Shown: positions 39,531 to 52,123, counted from the stretch's first letter. The stretch: DNA of 64,000 nt from Dipylidium caninum (GCA_017562135.1 QEYB01000466.1:62001-126000), one strand, 5' to 3'. Numbers and translations: made by a program. The notes: generated by a model not told the origin, from the sequence alone.

Positions 39531-40334
39531 CAGTCAGGTTAATCAACAGTCTGGTGCCTAATTCCTCAAGACAAAACACCTCATCCATGATTTGTTGCTG
39601 TAACAATTGCCACAGAGTGACAGTTTGACATGGGCAAGACACCGGTTGCCTTAAACACTTGGACATGTTTTGTGGTGAAGGGCTGGATTTTACTCAAAAA
39701 TCCCAACTACAGTCTTAGAAACAAACTTTCTTAATTCATTGTTCTAAAGGGACCTCATTCTTCATCCGCCTAATGTTGTTGCATTGTCATGTCACTGTCA
39801 CTGTCCTCCTCACGGAAGTTCAAACCCCTTGAGGAGATCAAATGCAAGCCTCCTCAGAGTTTTTACCGGACTATCGAGACGAGAAAAGGCCTCCTTCCTA
39901 ATATCAGTTTCTCTCTGGACTCCGACCATCTGAGAATGCCCTTCCACCACGTCAACGCTCGAAGCAGGCAAACTCCTGCATATTACAGCGATTCCAAAAA
40001 AATTGGGTACACGGATAATAAAAGAATACATTTCACCAGTGGATGCGATAAAGGAAAAAAATAAATAACCTAAAAAGGAGGTGTTGAAGTTCCGGCAGCA
40101 AAGAACAACTGGCGACGAAAAAAGAGCTACTTGTGGACAGAAAAGCATCAAAAAGGCCCCATACTCAGGTGTCAGCCAATGACACCTACAATTCTTTTCA
40201 AATAAATTTACACTTTCTGGAAGGTGGTTTGTTAATTCAAACAATCCATCCACCGGTAAAGCATAAGCACTGCGGGGAAGTTCTGTCCGTTTTGACAATA
40301 AAGCAAAATAAAATTTCGCCTTACTGTTGATTAA

Positions 40335-41180
40335 ATTTATTAACTAATATAACTGTCATTATTATTAGTGACTATTTGCCAGTAAGAAAAATGCTTCATC
40401 TTTTGAGTCGAAAAGTTGAATCAGTGCTTGTTTGATATTTTTTTCCTCTTGGAATTTTTTGTTCTTTAAAAATTTGCGTAAGGACAAAGACGAGGAATGG
40501 TTGGCGGGCGCTGAGTTCGGGAAAAAAAATTGCCAACCTTCTTCCCAATTGAGCCTTTCGTTCGGCTTTAGAAGCTCATAATGTATTCGTCCTCGAATGT
40601 CCCTCCAGACACACCACAACCGTCTCTTCTTCAGAGTCATAGTTACTTTAGTGGTGGAAGGTGTAACCCTTCCAGGTCCACAAAATGCCCCTTTCCCCTG
40701 ATTTTTCGAAAGTTATCCACTTTGTATTATCACTTATCATCATCCGGCTCAAAAAGGGCTCGACCTTACTCCGATCATCCAAATTCTTTCGAGTTCATTC
40801 ACGCGGCAGCCATCTCGAACACTTCCACATAAACTCTATCCGCCAAATATGGTCCTAAGTGGTTCGCTGAAGAAAATTGAGCCATTCTGCGATATTCTGG
40901 TTTGTTAGGAAGGAATTTTTCTTCTTCGTCGATCAAAGATGATCGGCCAGAACGTGGATCATCAGAGGCCCGAAATCATCCGTCTCAAATTTTTCCCACC
41001 ATCTCTTCTCTACGTCCAATTAGAAACTCTGCCTTCTCCAAACACTTTCAGTAAATTTCTACATGCTTCTGCAGCATTTCTTCCTTGTGGGAAATCGCAT
41101 AAAAGACAGTGGCGTAGATGAACTTCATTAGTAGTTATGGTCGTATAATCGCTACCCACTTAAGACTAATGTGAATTAAC
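40335..41180 (-). mobile_element. Decayed mariner of a second lineage
   Basis: Minus-strand translation gives the mariner N-terminus (EVHLRHCLLCDF, GRNAAEACRNLLKVFGEG) from about 41129, then DDPRSGRSSLIDEE. The region of the first catalytic Asp follows (FLSRMMISDNTKWITFE), then VWRDIRGRIHYELLKP and a C-terminal piece (SLRKFLKNKKFQ). About 55 codons with the second Asp are deleted, and the third Asp is replaced. It differs clearly from the other copies, and no matching terminal repeats were identified. Confidence 0.82.
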
Positions 41181-43417
41181 AGTCTTCTAGTTAATGTACT
41201 CCTTCAGTATATATACAATAAATGATAAAAGTATGGAGCTGAAAACACGCCAAATAAAAGACAAAAATTGTTGTCATAGAAAAAGACAGAACTTTTTGGG
41301 AGGTCGTGCGAGACATAGGACTGGAAGAGGCGAGACAAATTCCTGGAAAATCGTAGCTGTCCCTGCAATCTAATCATACTCTAGGAGGGATTTCTACCCC
41401 TTATCACATGTCAGCTAATAGTTTTTCACTCCTTTCGGATTCCCTCCGGCCCGACGCGGTGCCTAGCATGCAGTGTTATGGGGATAAATGAGGCCGTGGA
41501 ATATCGTCGTTAGTAGGTTCTTGGAGGTGAGAAGTCCAAAGTTTGACCTTGATGCCACCTCTTTTCGTCTAAAAACCTTTCTGGAAATGGGGAGCTACTT
41601 TCACCCTTCCAAAAGGGATGCTTGAAGGCATAGCAGACGACGGTTTCATCTAACGCTTTGCGCCGGTAGAGGAGAACCAACGCACAGCCACCATTTCTAC
41701 GTATAGTCACCCGTCGACAGTGGCGTACGCGCCTACAAGTAGTTTCCGAGGCGTCACTGGGAGTTTTAAGCAACACAAACGGCGGAATTTTGTTGCTACG
41801 GGAAGCCTACGTGTTAGGCGCCTTTTCGAATTCCTCGAGAGTGAAGAAGCTTGAAAGAAGTTTTGTGTTTCCTCTCAATTTACTCAACGTGAGATGCCAT
41901 TTTTACTGTTCAGAGTATCTTGAGTCAAATGTCGGGCAAAATTATGGCCACACTAACAGCTTGGCTATTTTTGACCAGTTGGTTCATCAAAAAGGAAAGT
42001 AAGTGTGTCCAAGGGTTGTCTCTTTCCAAAATGTTGAACAGCGAGGATGGAATGCATTGGAGGACAAATAAGTCGCGGAAGAATAAGCTATGAAGTACAC
42101 CAAAGCCTCGGAATTCCGCCTTATTTCTATGTAAGAGGATATAGATAAGGCGAGGGGCTTCAGATCAAATGAACTTTGGCACATCCACTTGGCGTACATC
42201 CAGAGTTCTATAATCCCACTGGGCGTCGGAATCAGTAGCAGCACTTACGTCCAATTCGGCCTGCTTGTATGCCTGCGGCTCGATAAAAATCAACATTTTA
42301 GGCGATTCGAGTCCCATCCACGCAGACTGACGCAACAGGACCTGTGGAAATCATCTGGCGTCTTCGAACACTCCGCTTTCACTGATGAGGATGTGGCTTT
42401 GAGGCTGTTTCGTGGGTTTTCGCCTCCAGCCGAATGTTAGAGAGCTGGAATGCGGGCATCTCCCTCGGCTATCTAATTAAGGCCAAAAATAACATTTCAT
42501 CCTCCATCACTTACCGAATTCCGGGATTTGCTAAACGGGACCGAGGCAAACAACACAAGTCGGCGCGGGGTTCGATGATCCAGTTAGTAGACGGGTTAAC
42601 TGTACCGCCGTTGTTCCAAGCGGCGAAGGACATTGAAATTTCCGCCAATTGTTACAGATATTCCAAAAGGAGTTTCTCATTAACTTACAAAATAGAAGCG
42701 GTTCCGGTGATAACCTAATAAGCAGAAGCCATCTGCTTCCTCAACGGTAGTCAAAGAGTCAAACAGCCGACGAAATGCGGTGCGTCCTTTCGAGGCTACC
42801 ACTTGCATCGCTTCAATTTTCCGTCCGCGACTGAGGACCATCAATGGACACGAAGAACCAAGGAATCACTGGTCCTCTTTCCTTCGAGACTACCTGTGAG
42901 GAGAGTCCGAGATTTGCCTAGGATGCCTTTGTGACCTTCGAAAAGCAATATAACCGGCTCTAAATGAGAACTGAATGGCTTGATTCTAATAATTGCTCTT
43001 TAGGAAGGTTACAACCTACCGAATAGGCGGAATAAGATGTCTCGCAGAAGGACAAGGCGCTTTCCCTCCTGATTGACGAATTGAGACGAGAGAGGTCTCC
43101 CCCATTTGTCGCTGTTGCCAGTTAGACAAAGTGACATCTCGCGGTTAAAAAATTAAGGCGACATTGAAGGCAAGCGAACTCCCAGTTTATTTTCGCCCAA
43201 TTCGGATGTCTGAGTTAAACAGCGTGGGTGGATTCCAACGAAAAGCAGGCGCCCTCAACGGTGGAGAGGCGATAACTGACGACCTCCCATGAAAATCATC
43301 ATATAGCGTGAGTCTAATGGACATTGTTTTGAGCCTCATCTCCTCGAAATGCCACCTACATTGACAATCTTGTCGTGAGCGATATGCCAGTTGTTTTCCC
43401 ACTTATTTCATGTTAAA
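41181..43417. other. Intergenic between mariner elements
   Basis: No recognisable gene. A minus frame at 41510-41776 and plus frames at 42189-42718 have mixed composition but match no family I know and have no supported splice partners. Confidence 0.4.
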
Positions 43418-44207
43418 AATGTCGGAAACTATGAAACAAGCGTTTTAGTTTAGTCTGCGCACAGCTGCGACTGAAGGAGATACATTGCAGCGTACGCTTG
43501 ATTTTTTTATTAACAAGTTTTAAAGGTACTCTTCTTGTATACTGCCTAAAGTATTTTTCTGCTTGTATGCCGTTTATATTTTATTTTTCCCCGAAACCAG
43601 ACGAAACAAAAAGCGATTTGCTTCTACTTGTTAATACAAGGTCAAGCTTGATTCACAGCACAGCTCAACAGACTTCGAGGAACTCGAATTGGGCCCGGTG
43701 TGTCTAGAGACTTCGTTGTCGCAATTCGGAGTATTGCATACTAGTACGAAATAGACTTCAACTGTTTCAAGACATTTGCGTACAAGATAATGATAAAGTA
43801 AGCAGTGCAAGGCATCTGCACGAGCTGAGGCAAAACACACCAGTGCATTTTAGGACGACAATTATGAGAATACACACGCAGGACACACGTGCAAGTCGAA
43901 ACTGCAACAAAAGCATTACGTGAGCACCGGTGCACTGTTGAAAACGGCAACATCGGCGGAGTTGCGTTGCCGTCGCGAAGTTGATTTCATGCATGTCACC
44001 AGTTTGTGACATATTACGTGTGGTAGCTCTCAACGGGCTCAGTGTATAGGACATTTGATACTTCACCGTCCGCGAATTGTTGACAACAAACAAAATGCTT
44101 ATGCCAAGAGACCTTAATGGTTTATTAACTCTGAAAAGACCTATTTATCCCTTTTAAGCAGCTTTAGTTGTTTTCTACTTGTCCATTCAACGTTTCATAG
44201 TTACAAT
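43418..44207 (+). mobile_element. Internally deleted mariner element, inverted relative of 12931-14197
   Basis: The 5' end ATGTCGGAAACTATGAAACA leads into GTTTAGTCTGCGCAC; the 3' end CGTTTCATAGTTAC has lost a few terminal bases. About 790 bp. An N-terminal remnant (DSQHSSTDF-type, frameshifted) lies near 43640-43740. The 3' flank matches that of the element at 12931-14197 in inverted orientation. Confidence 0.8.
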
Positions 44208-44360
44208 AGCGTTGATTGCGCTCGGAGGTCGCATTGAAGAACTTTTAGCCCCTGCGTAATATTAACATTGTCGCACAGAGATGAACTGATGAAAAATCAG
44301 AGCAAGTGGTGGAAAAGCAAAAAATGGTGGTAAAGTGTCTCCGGTGAATCGATTGCTAGT
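44208..44360. repeat. Inverted copy of the flank at 12700-12930
   Basis: Reverse complement shows AGCGTTGAT, GGGGCTAAAAGTTCTTCAAT, ACAATGTTAATATTACGCAG and GCTTTTCCACCAC in the same order as 12930 down to 12700, with small indels. Confidence 0.7.
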
Positions 44361-44449
44361 GATCCCAGCGGGAGAACGGTCTAAACCATCAAAGGAATGT
44401 TTTAGACTTCTTGAGTATTATCATAACAAAATAAAAGAGAAATTGAATT

Positions 44450-44695
44450 CATATGTGCTTGTCTTACGAACCCATGCTGCTGCAGCTGCTCGGCCGACCA
44501 CAAATTCGAGTGCGCATCTTCGTTAGTGCCTCCACAATACACGGTTGTCGCAGTTTTTACTCCAAATCACCACTTGTGAAGAAAGCTGAATTTTGTAGGC
44601 AAAAACACACCTCAACGAAGAAATCACCTTGAAGAAAATTGTGGTCACCACCGTATAATGGAAGGCCTAACGCCTGTATCATAGTTTCAAAGCTA
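44450..44695 (+). mobile_element. Short mariner remnant with 3' terminal repeat
   Basis: An internal block near 44460-44580 (ccgaccac, atcttcgtt, caatacac, caaatcacca) matches 38690-38815. The 3' end is GTATCATAGTTTCAAAGCTA A followed by TA. Most of the element is missing. Confidence 0.7.
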
Positions 44696-47600
44696 ATAAT
44701 TAGACTAGGGGCGACGATACTCCCATCCGATCTGCTCAAGTTAGCCGACTTGAGTCAAATGAACCCCCTGCGCCGGTGCCTCTTCCTCGGCCAAAATATT
44801 TTCGGCCTCCGGGACGAAATTGTGTTACAACGTGGCATCGTTAATAGCGTCAACAGAAGTGGTTGTCCGATTAGATAAACTTCCTTTCTCCCAGTTAATC
44901 AGCCTCCTTTTGTCAAAATTTAGGGGTGAACTTGAGGAATATGTCCGATTTTGGAAGCTTGAGACCTGACAACCTATGCGCATTACAACAAGGAAAAGAA
45001 TTTATTTTGTGTTCTTGTGTGACAGGAGTTATAAATGGCGGTGCTCTCAAAAGTGGCTTGGAGTGTGGCCAAATTAACAGTCAACTGCCTCGCGGCTGTT
45101 GGCATGTAAGACAGACGGAGCTCGCAGTTACAGCGATCATAACAAGGCTTTTATCTTATGCCTTTCGCGCCCAAATAAAGTAATAAAAATGTACCCTTTT
45201 ATTTCCGATGCTTATCGAATTTCAGTTCAGGTAAGAGCCAGAATTCAAATGTACAATTGGAATCCCGACGGGTTAATTGTCTTCAACAGTCACAATCTCG
45301 TCCGCCTGTCATATTTTTGTGTCAACTGTGGAGCATGTTCCTCCATCTGAGTGTCTTAAAATTCTGTCCTCTCCCACCGAGATCAGCGGAGGAAAAATGC
45401 AGACGACCGGACTCCTTCATAGCCTCAGGAGTGCCGAGAGAGGAAGTAAATTGCACAGCTTCGCGTTGCTATGACAAGGAGATTGGCACTCTCTGAGCTC
45501 CAAATGTGGCACTGAGACAGTGGAGCAGAAGTGAGGGAGTTGTAAACTTTAAAGGTGACCTGAAGATTGCATCACTAGGTTCTATATGAGTATTTTGTTA
45601 AATGACCCAAGACCTGCTTGCCGTCGGAAGCAGTTGTTGACCAGCAACTCGACATTTTAGATTAAGACAAAACTCTCATTTTCGTTATTTTACTAATGCG
45701 ATCATGTCATTTGCCGACGAATTTGTTAAACGACCCTTTCTTTGTGCAAATTCACAAAGTCCACCCTTTTGCCGTGGGAATTTAGTAAGAATTTTAAAGA
45801 GTGGCAGGAAATAAACCTCTCAACACAATCGTCTGCCAGCTGGGCCACTTTTTGCTCAAGTCGACTTGACTAGGTGTGGAAGCAACGGCGGTGGAGTTGC
45901 CAAGTTTACGAGAGAACAACGGAATGCAGGCCAATTGGCCCCCATCCATAACTCATGCGTACTTCAGATTTTGTGTGCCTTCACCTCGCAAATCCTGACA
46001 AATGAGGCGGCAAATGCGCACTTTGGCAAACTTCTACGCCATAGTCGTCTGTGCATTAAGGCGCATAGGCGTGACAGGCCAGGTGAGCCACCGATTTGGG
46101 GCTTCCACACTCCCTGACCTGCAAATTGGGCCGGTACTCCGACAAGTCCGTCGAACAGCCTGCTTGATGTCAAAATGTCAAAGCAAATCGACAAGAGACT
46201 AGCATTCCTCAAATTACTTTCGTCCAGCTTTCTCAAATCCCTTCTCCTCCACGCTCTCCAGTACTCCTGGTTCCCTTCTCCCTCCCTCAGCCCCACAATA
46301 ATAAGCCTACTTCGAGTTCTGTGGGTTTTTTGCCGTGTCTTCAAGAGACTAGCCATCAAGCCGTCATTCCACCGACTGGAGACCATTAGGTTGACTAATT
46401 AATCTTACTCGACTGGAGCAAATTTGCCTTCCTTTTCATTATCTGTACAGCATATAAATGATTCTCTGATTGCCTAAGAAGGAGGTTAATTGAGTGACTG
46501 GAGGGGAAATCTACAGCCAACGTACACTGAGCCATTTTCTCCTCACAGCCATTACGGCCTTGGGGAGGTCTGGAGTAGCAGAAAACAAAGCCGTGTCGTT
46601 GCATCCCTTCCTCCCTTGTAATTAGTTAGTTAAGATGAATGTGGTCATTCGGGAATGGCCTGTTATTTCTGCATATACAGTCGGTTGAAAGGAGTTTCCT
46701 ACAGACTGTCGGGGAGTTTACAAATTATTTACCGGGAAAATACAAAGCTCGGATACTCCTCACATTGAGACGATTTCTTCTAGCTGCTAGTCGCGATGAC
46801 GAGGGGAAATTGGAGAAATTTTGCCTCTCTCACATGCTTTCAACTGACAAGTTGCCTACTTGTCAGGCGATATGAACTGCCTGGGTGGCAGATAAGTTAA
46901 TGTCTGTCTATTCATCTCGAAGATTTACCTTCTCGGCGCCATTTGGAACCGCATATTTGGGTTTTACTGATTTTTTCTCTCAAAAAATAGCTAGTGCATT
47001 TCCTCGTTTCCCAGAGGCGTCGATTCCCAGCCCTCCTTTTTCAAGTTGTCCGCCAGAGCAAATCGCAGTGACGATTTGCCATTTTGATCGGTCGAGGAGA
47101 CACCTCGTCCTCAGCAGCCGTGGAATCGTCCTCGTCATGCGATTTTGTACAGTCTCCTCCCCTTAATTATCCTTTTCTTGGAAGAGTTGATCTGAAAACT
47201 GTGGGTGCCGGAAGTTGAATAAAATTATATACACCATGCCGAGACTCCTTTTATTATTCGCTTTATTATGTTTCTTGAGACAGTGATAAAATAACCTCCC
47301 AACTTTATTGGCCTCGCCATCTGGGCATACCACATCGTCAGGGTGTTTTGATCCTTGTTGCAATACTCCGATGGAGTTGCGGTGGTGAGGGCGATCGAGA
47401 TCCTCATGACCAACTTTGTGCACCTTTCTGCGTGTACTACCAAGGCCAATTGAAATCGCGTGCCGAGAGGACGATGAAAACGTCCGTAAAGCCCGGTTGA
47501 GCGTTGAAGTGTGCGAAAATACGGCAGCAGTTGCCAATACCGCCCAGTTAAGACGGCAGAGGATGAAGTATAGCCGGTCGTTCGGTGTGTGAAGTGCCTC

Positions 47601-48437
47601 TGCTCACTTGTGAAGCTACATTTGCCTTGGGAAATGGCTTCAGATTTGGCCGGCGCCACTAAAACTGGCGTCATGTGGCGAAACCGTGACTCTACCACAC
47701 TGTCAAGTTATGGCTTCGTTTATGTGTGTTTGTGTGTGTACGCTTGTCACATGGGCATATCTTGTTAAAATTCACTCTATTCCCATGCACTGGCACCACT
47801 TTAGTGCCTCTTTTTCATGTTTGTTTAAACCATCCAGAAACGAGGAAAACTGGGGAGAGGGAAGCAATGAATTTTTCACTTTTCAGGGATCATTTGTTAG
47901 GGGCAGAAGAGATACCGCGACACTCGAGTCTCTTCCGGACAGAATGTGAATCAGCCTACTGTTTACCTCAAAGTGACTAAAAATACATCAATCATTTCGT
48001 GATGGCTCCGAATCGGAAGTAGTGGCCTTTCTTACCATGAAACTGGCATAAGAAAGGGGTCGGGAGGTAGCCAGAGTCGGTCCTCAACTTGGAAGTCTTC
48101 GAGGACGTCGCTGGCGGCGTACAATCACGGAAGAAGTTGATTCCCACGTTAACCTCAGTTTCGAGGGAAGGCCAGTCGTTGCAGAGAAAAGTCGGCAAAA
48201 AATCGCGTTGGGAACGAATGAATGCCACCACGATTTGGGCCGTCGTGACCGCTTTCGGAAAACGCGAGTGAGGTGCGATGGGGTTGGAGGGGAGGGGCGG
48301 AGAGTGGGGTGTGGTGGGAATGGGAAAGGAGAAGAAGAAACCCAGTGGCAGATTTCTTCCAAAAGCAAACTGATGGCCACTCTTTAGTTCACATAAAATG
48401 TTGCCACTTAATTAACCAGAAAAGGTGTTTTTGGGTA
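44696..48437. other. Intergenic, no gene recognised
   Basis: Minus frames at 45964-46386 and 47225-47698 (140 and 157 codons) are the longest. Neither has a recognisable motif, and each overlaps other open frames, so chance is likely. Confidence 0.4.
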
Positions 48438-49608
48438 TTAAGGCGGAAACCATAAAAGGGACGATTTGTTTAGTCTGTGTTTAGCTGCGAGTGAGGAAGA
48501 AGAAAGTTTGAGCGTGTGCTTGATGTTTTTATTAACAGATTTCAAAGGTATCCATTTCGTAAAATTTTCCCGAATTTGTATCTCATTTTATTTTATTTTT
48601 CGCCGGAACAAAGTGGAAACAAAATGAGGTTTACATCTCCTTTTCTTGTATGAGTTCAAACTCAATCACGGCACAACTCAACAAGGTTTGAGAAAAATTG
48701 ATCAAGCGTTGGAAGGAGGATCCACCGATAAAAAACGTGTTAGATGTTGGTTCCACAAATTTTGTTTTGGTAACTTGAGTATCGTCAGGGTGTCTTGGGG
48801 AGGACTACTGGCCCGGGTTGATAACGAGGGAAAATTGGTAAGTAAATAAGCAATTAAGGCGGGCTCATACGTGTCGGCCGTACGAAGCGATGGATCTGGA
48901 AGAGCATGTGGCCATCTTCGTTGCTTCCTTCGAAATATATACAATTGCCGTCTTTTTGCATGACAATCGAAAAAAATAAAGCGAACGGGTGGGTAAAAAT
49001 GAAGCCCCAGGACACACGTCTGAGCCGAAATCTTATCACAAAGCCTTACGGTCAGCACGTGGTGGAATGCCCCGGACGGACGGGGGGGGGGGCGAAGGGC
49101 GCTTCCATTCCTCCCTCTTATAACGGCCGAGCCCCGTTGCATGAAGTTGGTTTCAGGCATGAGAAGATGATTGGGAAGAAAAACCAACCAGCACTGCTCA
49201 ATTGGCACGGCGCAATGCCATTCCATGTTGATAATTCACGACGATCACATAAACAATTTCAATTTCTTTCCACAAATTAAACGACCTCTCCTCACTACGA
49301 CATTTTATCACTTCCTCCGCATTCACATGGCATTTCACCGACCGATTCTTACACCTTTCAAAATTAGGAATTATTCTCAAAAGAAAAGAAATACAGCTAC
49401 TCAAATGATATTATGGAAGACTTTAAATCGTCTATCAACTCTAGAACTAGAGGTTTTTCAAAAAGGCACAAATGATTTTCCCATTCGTTGGCAGAAAGCC
49501 GTGGATGCCAGTGGAAATTATTTTCATTGAATATAGTAAATAATGTGGAAAGTTGCGCTTTTTCTTTCCTCCTTATGTCCAACGCCTGTCTCAGAGTTTC
49601 CGACCTAA
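48438..49608 (+). mobile_element. Near full-length mariner element, best preserved of its family here
   Basis: About 1.17 kb after TA, with ends TTAAGGCGGAAACCATAAAA and TCAGAGTTTCCGACCTAA. Readable transposase pieces run in order: the N-terminal helix-turn-helix (YEFKLNHGTTQQGLRKIDQA, then GGSTDKKRVRCWFHKF), GLLARVDNEG, and RKNQPALLNWHG with AMPFHVDNSRRSHK, which keeps the second catalytic Asp. The C-terminal end is FQKGTNDFPIRWQKAVDASG. The third catalytic Asp appears replaced (TTTFYHF). Frameshifts separate the pieces, so it is not functional. Confidence 0.88.
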
Positions 49609-49770
49609 TCGACCGGTCGGGATGAAAGACAGGCGTCTTCACGAGAGGTCTCAGCGCTAACGCGCCCAACTGCTGCCATCTCTTGCGTTGATCTACACTT
49701 TCACCGGTCTCCACGATGAGATGCGATGAAAGGCGGTAATGCCTGGCCCAAAGCCTTTGCCATCGCTCCG
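49609..49770. repeat. Copy of the non-mariner flank at 39369-39530
   Basis: Same order and orientation of shared words as at 39369-39530, ending near agcctttgcc. Separation of the two copies is about 10.2 kb. Confidence 0.85.
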
Positions 49771-49784
49771 TACTGCAGTCAGGG

Positions 49785-49955
49785 ATTTGAATGGTTTATT
49801 TACTCTAAAATAATATGCGCAACTTCTTCAATCCTTAGCAGAAAGTCACCGACTCCAAATGAACCTCTTCCGATTAAATATAATAAATGGTGTGAAAAGT
49901 TGCTCTTCTTGCATTCTACCTACATTAAACGCCTGCTTCATAGTTTCCAAACTAA
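49785..49955 (+). mobile_element. mariner 3'-end remnant
   Basis: About 170 bp carrying the C-terminal coding remnant (agcagaaagtcaccgactcc, aaatataataaatgg) and the 3' end GCTTCATAGTTTCCAAACTAA followed by TA. Confidence 0.78.
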
Positions 49956-50035
49956 TATTCTCTAAACCATCAGTGTCGGGGTTTAACACAGTACTTGACC
50001 TTAGACAAATTGGTGGAGAAAATTATGTCGTCGGG
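49956..50035. repeat. Flank shared with 38288-38360
   Basis: The sequence after this 3' end (ccatcagtgtcggggtttaa, caaattggtggagaaaatta) is similar to that after the 3' end at 38287 (ccgtcagcgtagaggtttaa, caaattagtggtgaacatta), in the same orientation. Confidence 0.65.
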
Positions 50036-52123
50036 TAAGACAACAGACCGAGTTGTAATGAATGGGGCATCAGACGGGGGGACATAAAAGCCCCTAGTAA
50101 ATCACAGCTGCCGCAGCAATCGTGTTAAACATCAACTCGAGTCAGTTGTGGTCGGTAAATCAAGGCGCGCGGTGGTGTGTCGAGACTACTAGTTTTTTTG
50201 ACCAAATCCAACATTGGGGAAAAAAATTATGTCCGAGGAGCCTTAGTAGATGGGCTTACAAGTTCACCTCACGCCCTGCCTCCCCACTCCCGTCCGCGAT
50301 CAGTCAAAACGGCGTTTAAAGGACAGTTATAAAAAAGTGGCTTAAAAAAGCCGTTTTTTTATAAATTGTGTGCAATTTACTTTGCAAAATTTTTGACTTG
50401 TCAAATGCAGGCCTGTTTAAATTGGTGTGAAGTGTCCAGCAGAAGACGACACTCAGCCTCGAGGACACATGACTTTTACACATCAACCGTCTGTTGGCGA
50501 GAGAAGTAAAAGTAGTCCCCAATGCCTTCACCACCCCACTTCCATCCCGTTTTCATTCACGGAGAACTTCTTGTCTGTGTTCGCACACGCCGGGGTAAAG
50601 ATGGAGAATCTCTCGAGGCCTTTTGACACAAAAATATGTGGGATGTGTGATGAGAAGGGATCGTCTCTATTCCACACCATTGTTAAACTTTCAATTGTTG
50701 TCACCTAGTCGCACTTCTCTGTTTATCCAATCCTCACCGATCGGCTTGAAATGGCATGTTGTCAAAGGTCGTATGTGAATTAGTTCCGACGGGAAGAAGC
50801 CCCGCCAACCACCGAGTAAGGAGTAATTCCGGAGAGAATATAACTTTTTCACACATACCGGCAGGAGGCTTGATTAATGGCCTTGACTCTGACAAAGTGG
50901 CAACGCGTGTATGTGACGGATTAGAGGTGGAAAACTGTCTCGTCAGATATGTGTGACAGCGTTGGCAATGCATTACCACATGCAAAACCACAAATGTTGG
51001 CGCATCCACCTTAGCTGGAGGCGACTGCCTCGCTGACGCGTAGAACAATTTCGTATTGAGTCCCGACTACGTGTCTGACCTTGTGGGCGATGGAGGGTGA
51101 GAGAGAGAGAGAATCCAACGTGGCGAATGACACCATCTGACATCCAAATTACTGTCGCTCACGACATCACCTTTTCACAATTCGCCGAGATGCGATGCCC
51201 GTGTTTTCTGCAGGCCTTTCGGTCGGAATCCACGGATGCGTGCAGAGGAGAAAGGCGACAGCGGAGTGCATGACACACAAGCCTGTGATTTGGTGTATGG
51301 CAGAGTGTTCGGCAGCCGATCTGAGACGACGGCCTCTCGGCCGATCTCCAAACCAACCATGCAATCTCGGGTGCAATGGAACAATAACAACAACGTCATC
51401 AACGTATCCGAGAAAATGTGGAGGGACTAGTACCTTGGGAACAAAGTATTAACTCAGATTAACATAAATTGTTGAAGTGTTGGTTCAGAAGAACTCCACA
51501 AAATGGAATCAAGTCCACGATAATGGACGCAATCGGGGTACATGTGCCCCGAGGCTGTCATCCACTTCTACTCGAGTTACTGACACGCGACGATCATATT
51601 TGCCAACATACAGGGTGCTTAAAAAAGGTGTCCGAAAGACAACCTACCACGTCGTGAAGTTGGCGCACTGCAGGTTGGATGTGCCTCAAAATCAACATCA
51701 GAAAGCGATCATTGCAGTCGGTATTCAGCCTTGTAAGATGCAAGTTGGTCGAGCAGTCCACGGAATTTACATAACCCCGACTGCGGGAATTTCAGTAAGG
51801 TGAAAAACTGCACGCCCGTTGTGGAAAAAGGGAAAAACGGAGCCACAGGACACCGACCAAACACAGGAGGAACGCAAACGCGATAATAACACACGTGGAC
51901 CCTATCGAAAGGCTTCGAAGTGCTCTAAGCTGCTACACCGGCCATCTCCGCCCGAAAATCACGAGGTCGTAAAATTAGCATTTTTTGTCCAAATTACTGT
52001 TATTCTAGCACTTCGACACACTTCCATCGGACTCACAGTGACCAGAATGAGATAGACGCAATGGGTAAAATTTGTGCCTTTCGAAGGGCAGCAATAAGCA
52101 CAATTCGGGTGGAGATTAAAACA
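50036..52123. other. Intergenic, downstream of RBM17
   Basis: No gene recognised. A short GA dinucleotide run lies at 51099-51112. A plus frame at 51477-51803 has no identifiable motif. Confidence 0.4.

Noticed and set aside
39810..40298. 162-codon minus frame next to the second-lineage mariner
   Set aside because: It looked like a possible transposase extension, but the mariner coding remnant ends before it and no motif continues.
41510..41776. 88-codon minus frame with protein-like composition
   Set aside because: Composition is mixed and not repetitive, but it opens just after an in-frame stop, has no supported partner exon and no recognised family.
42375..42425. Possible hammerhead ribozyme core (CTGATGAG)
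   Set aside because: The GAAA half of the core and closing stems are missing.
47225..47698. 157-codon minus frame overlapping a 124-codon frame
   Set aside because: Two overlapping open frames without recognisable domains or splice support.
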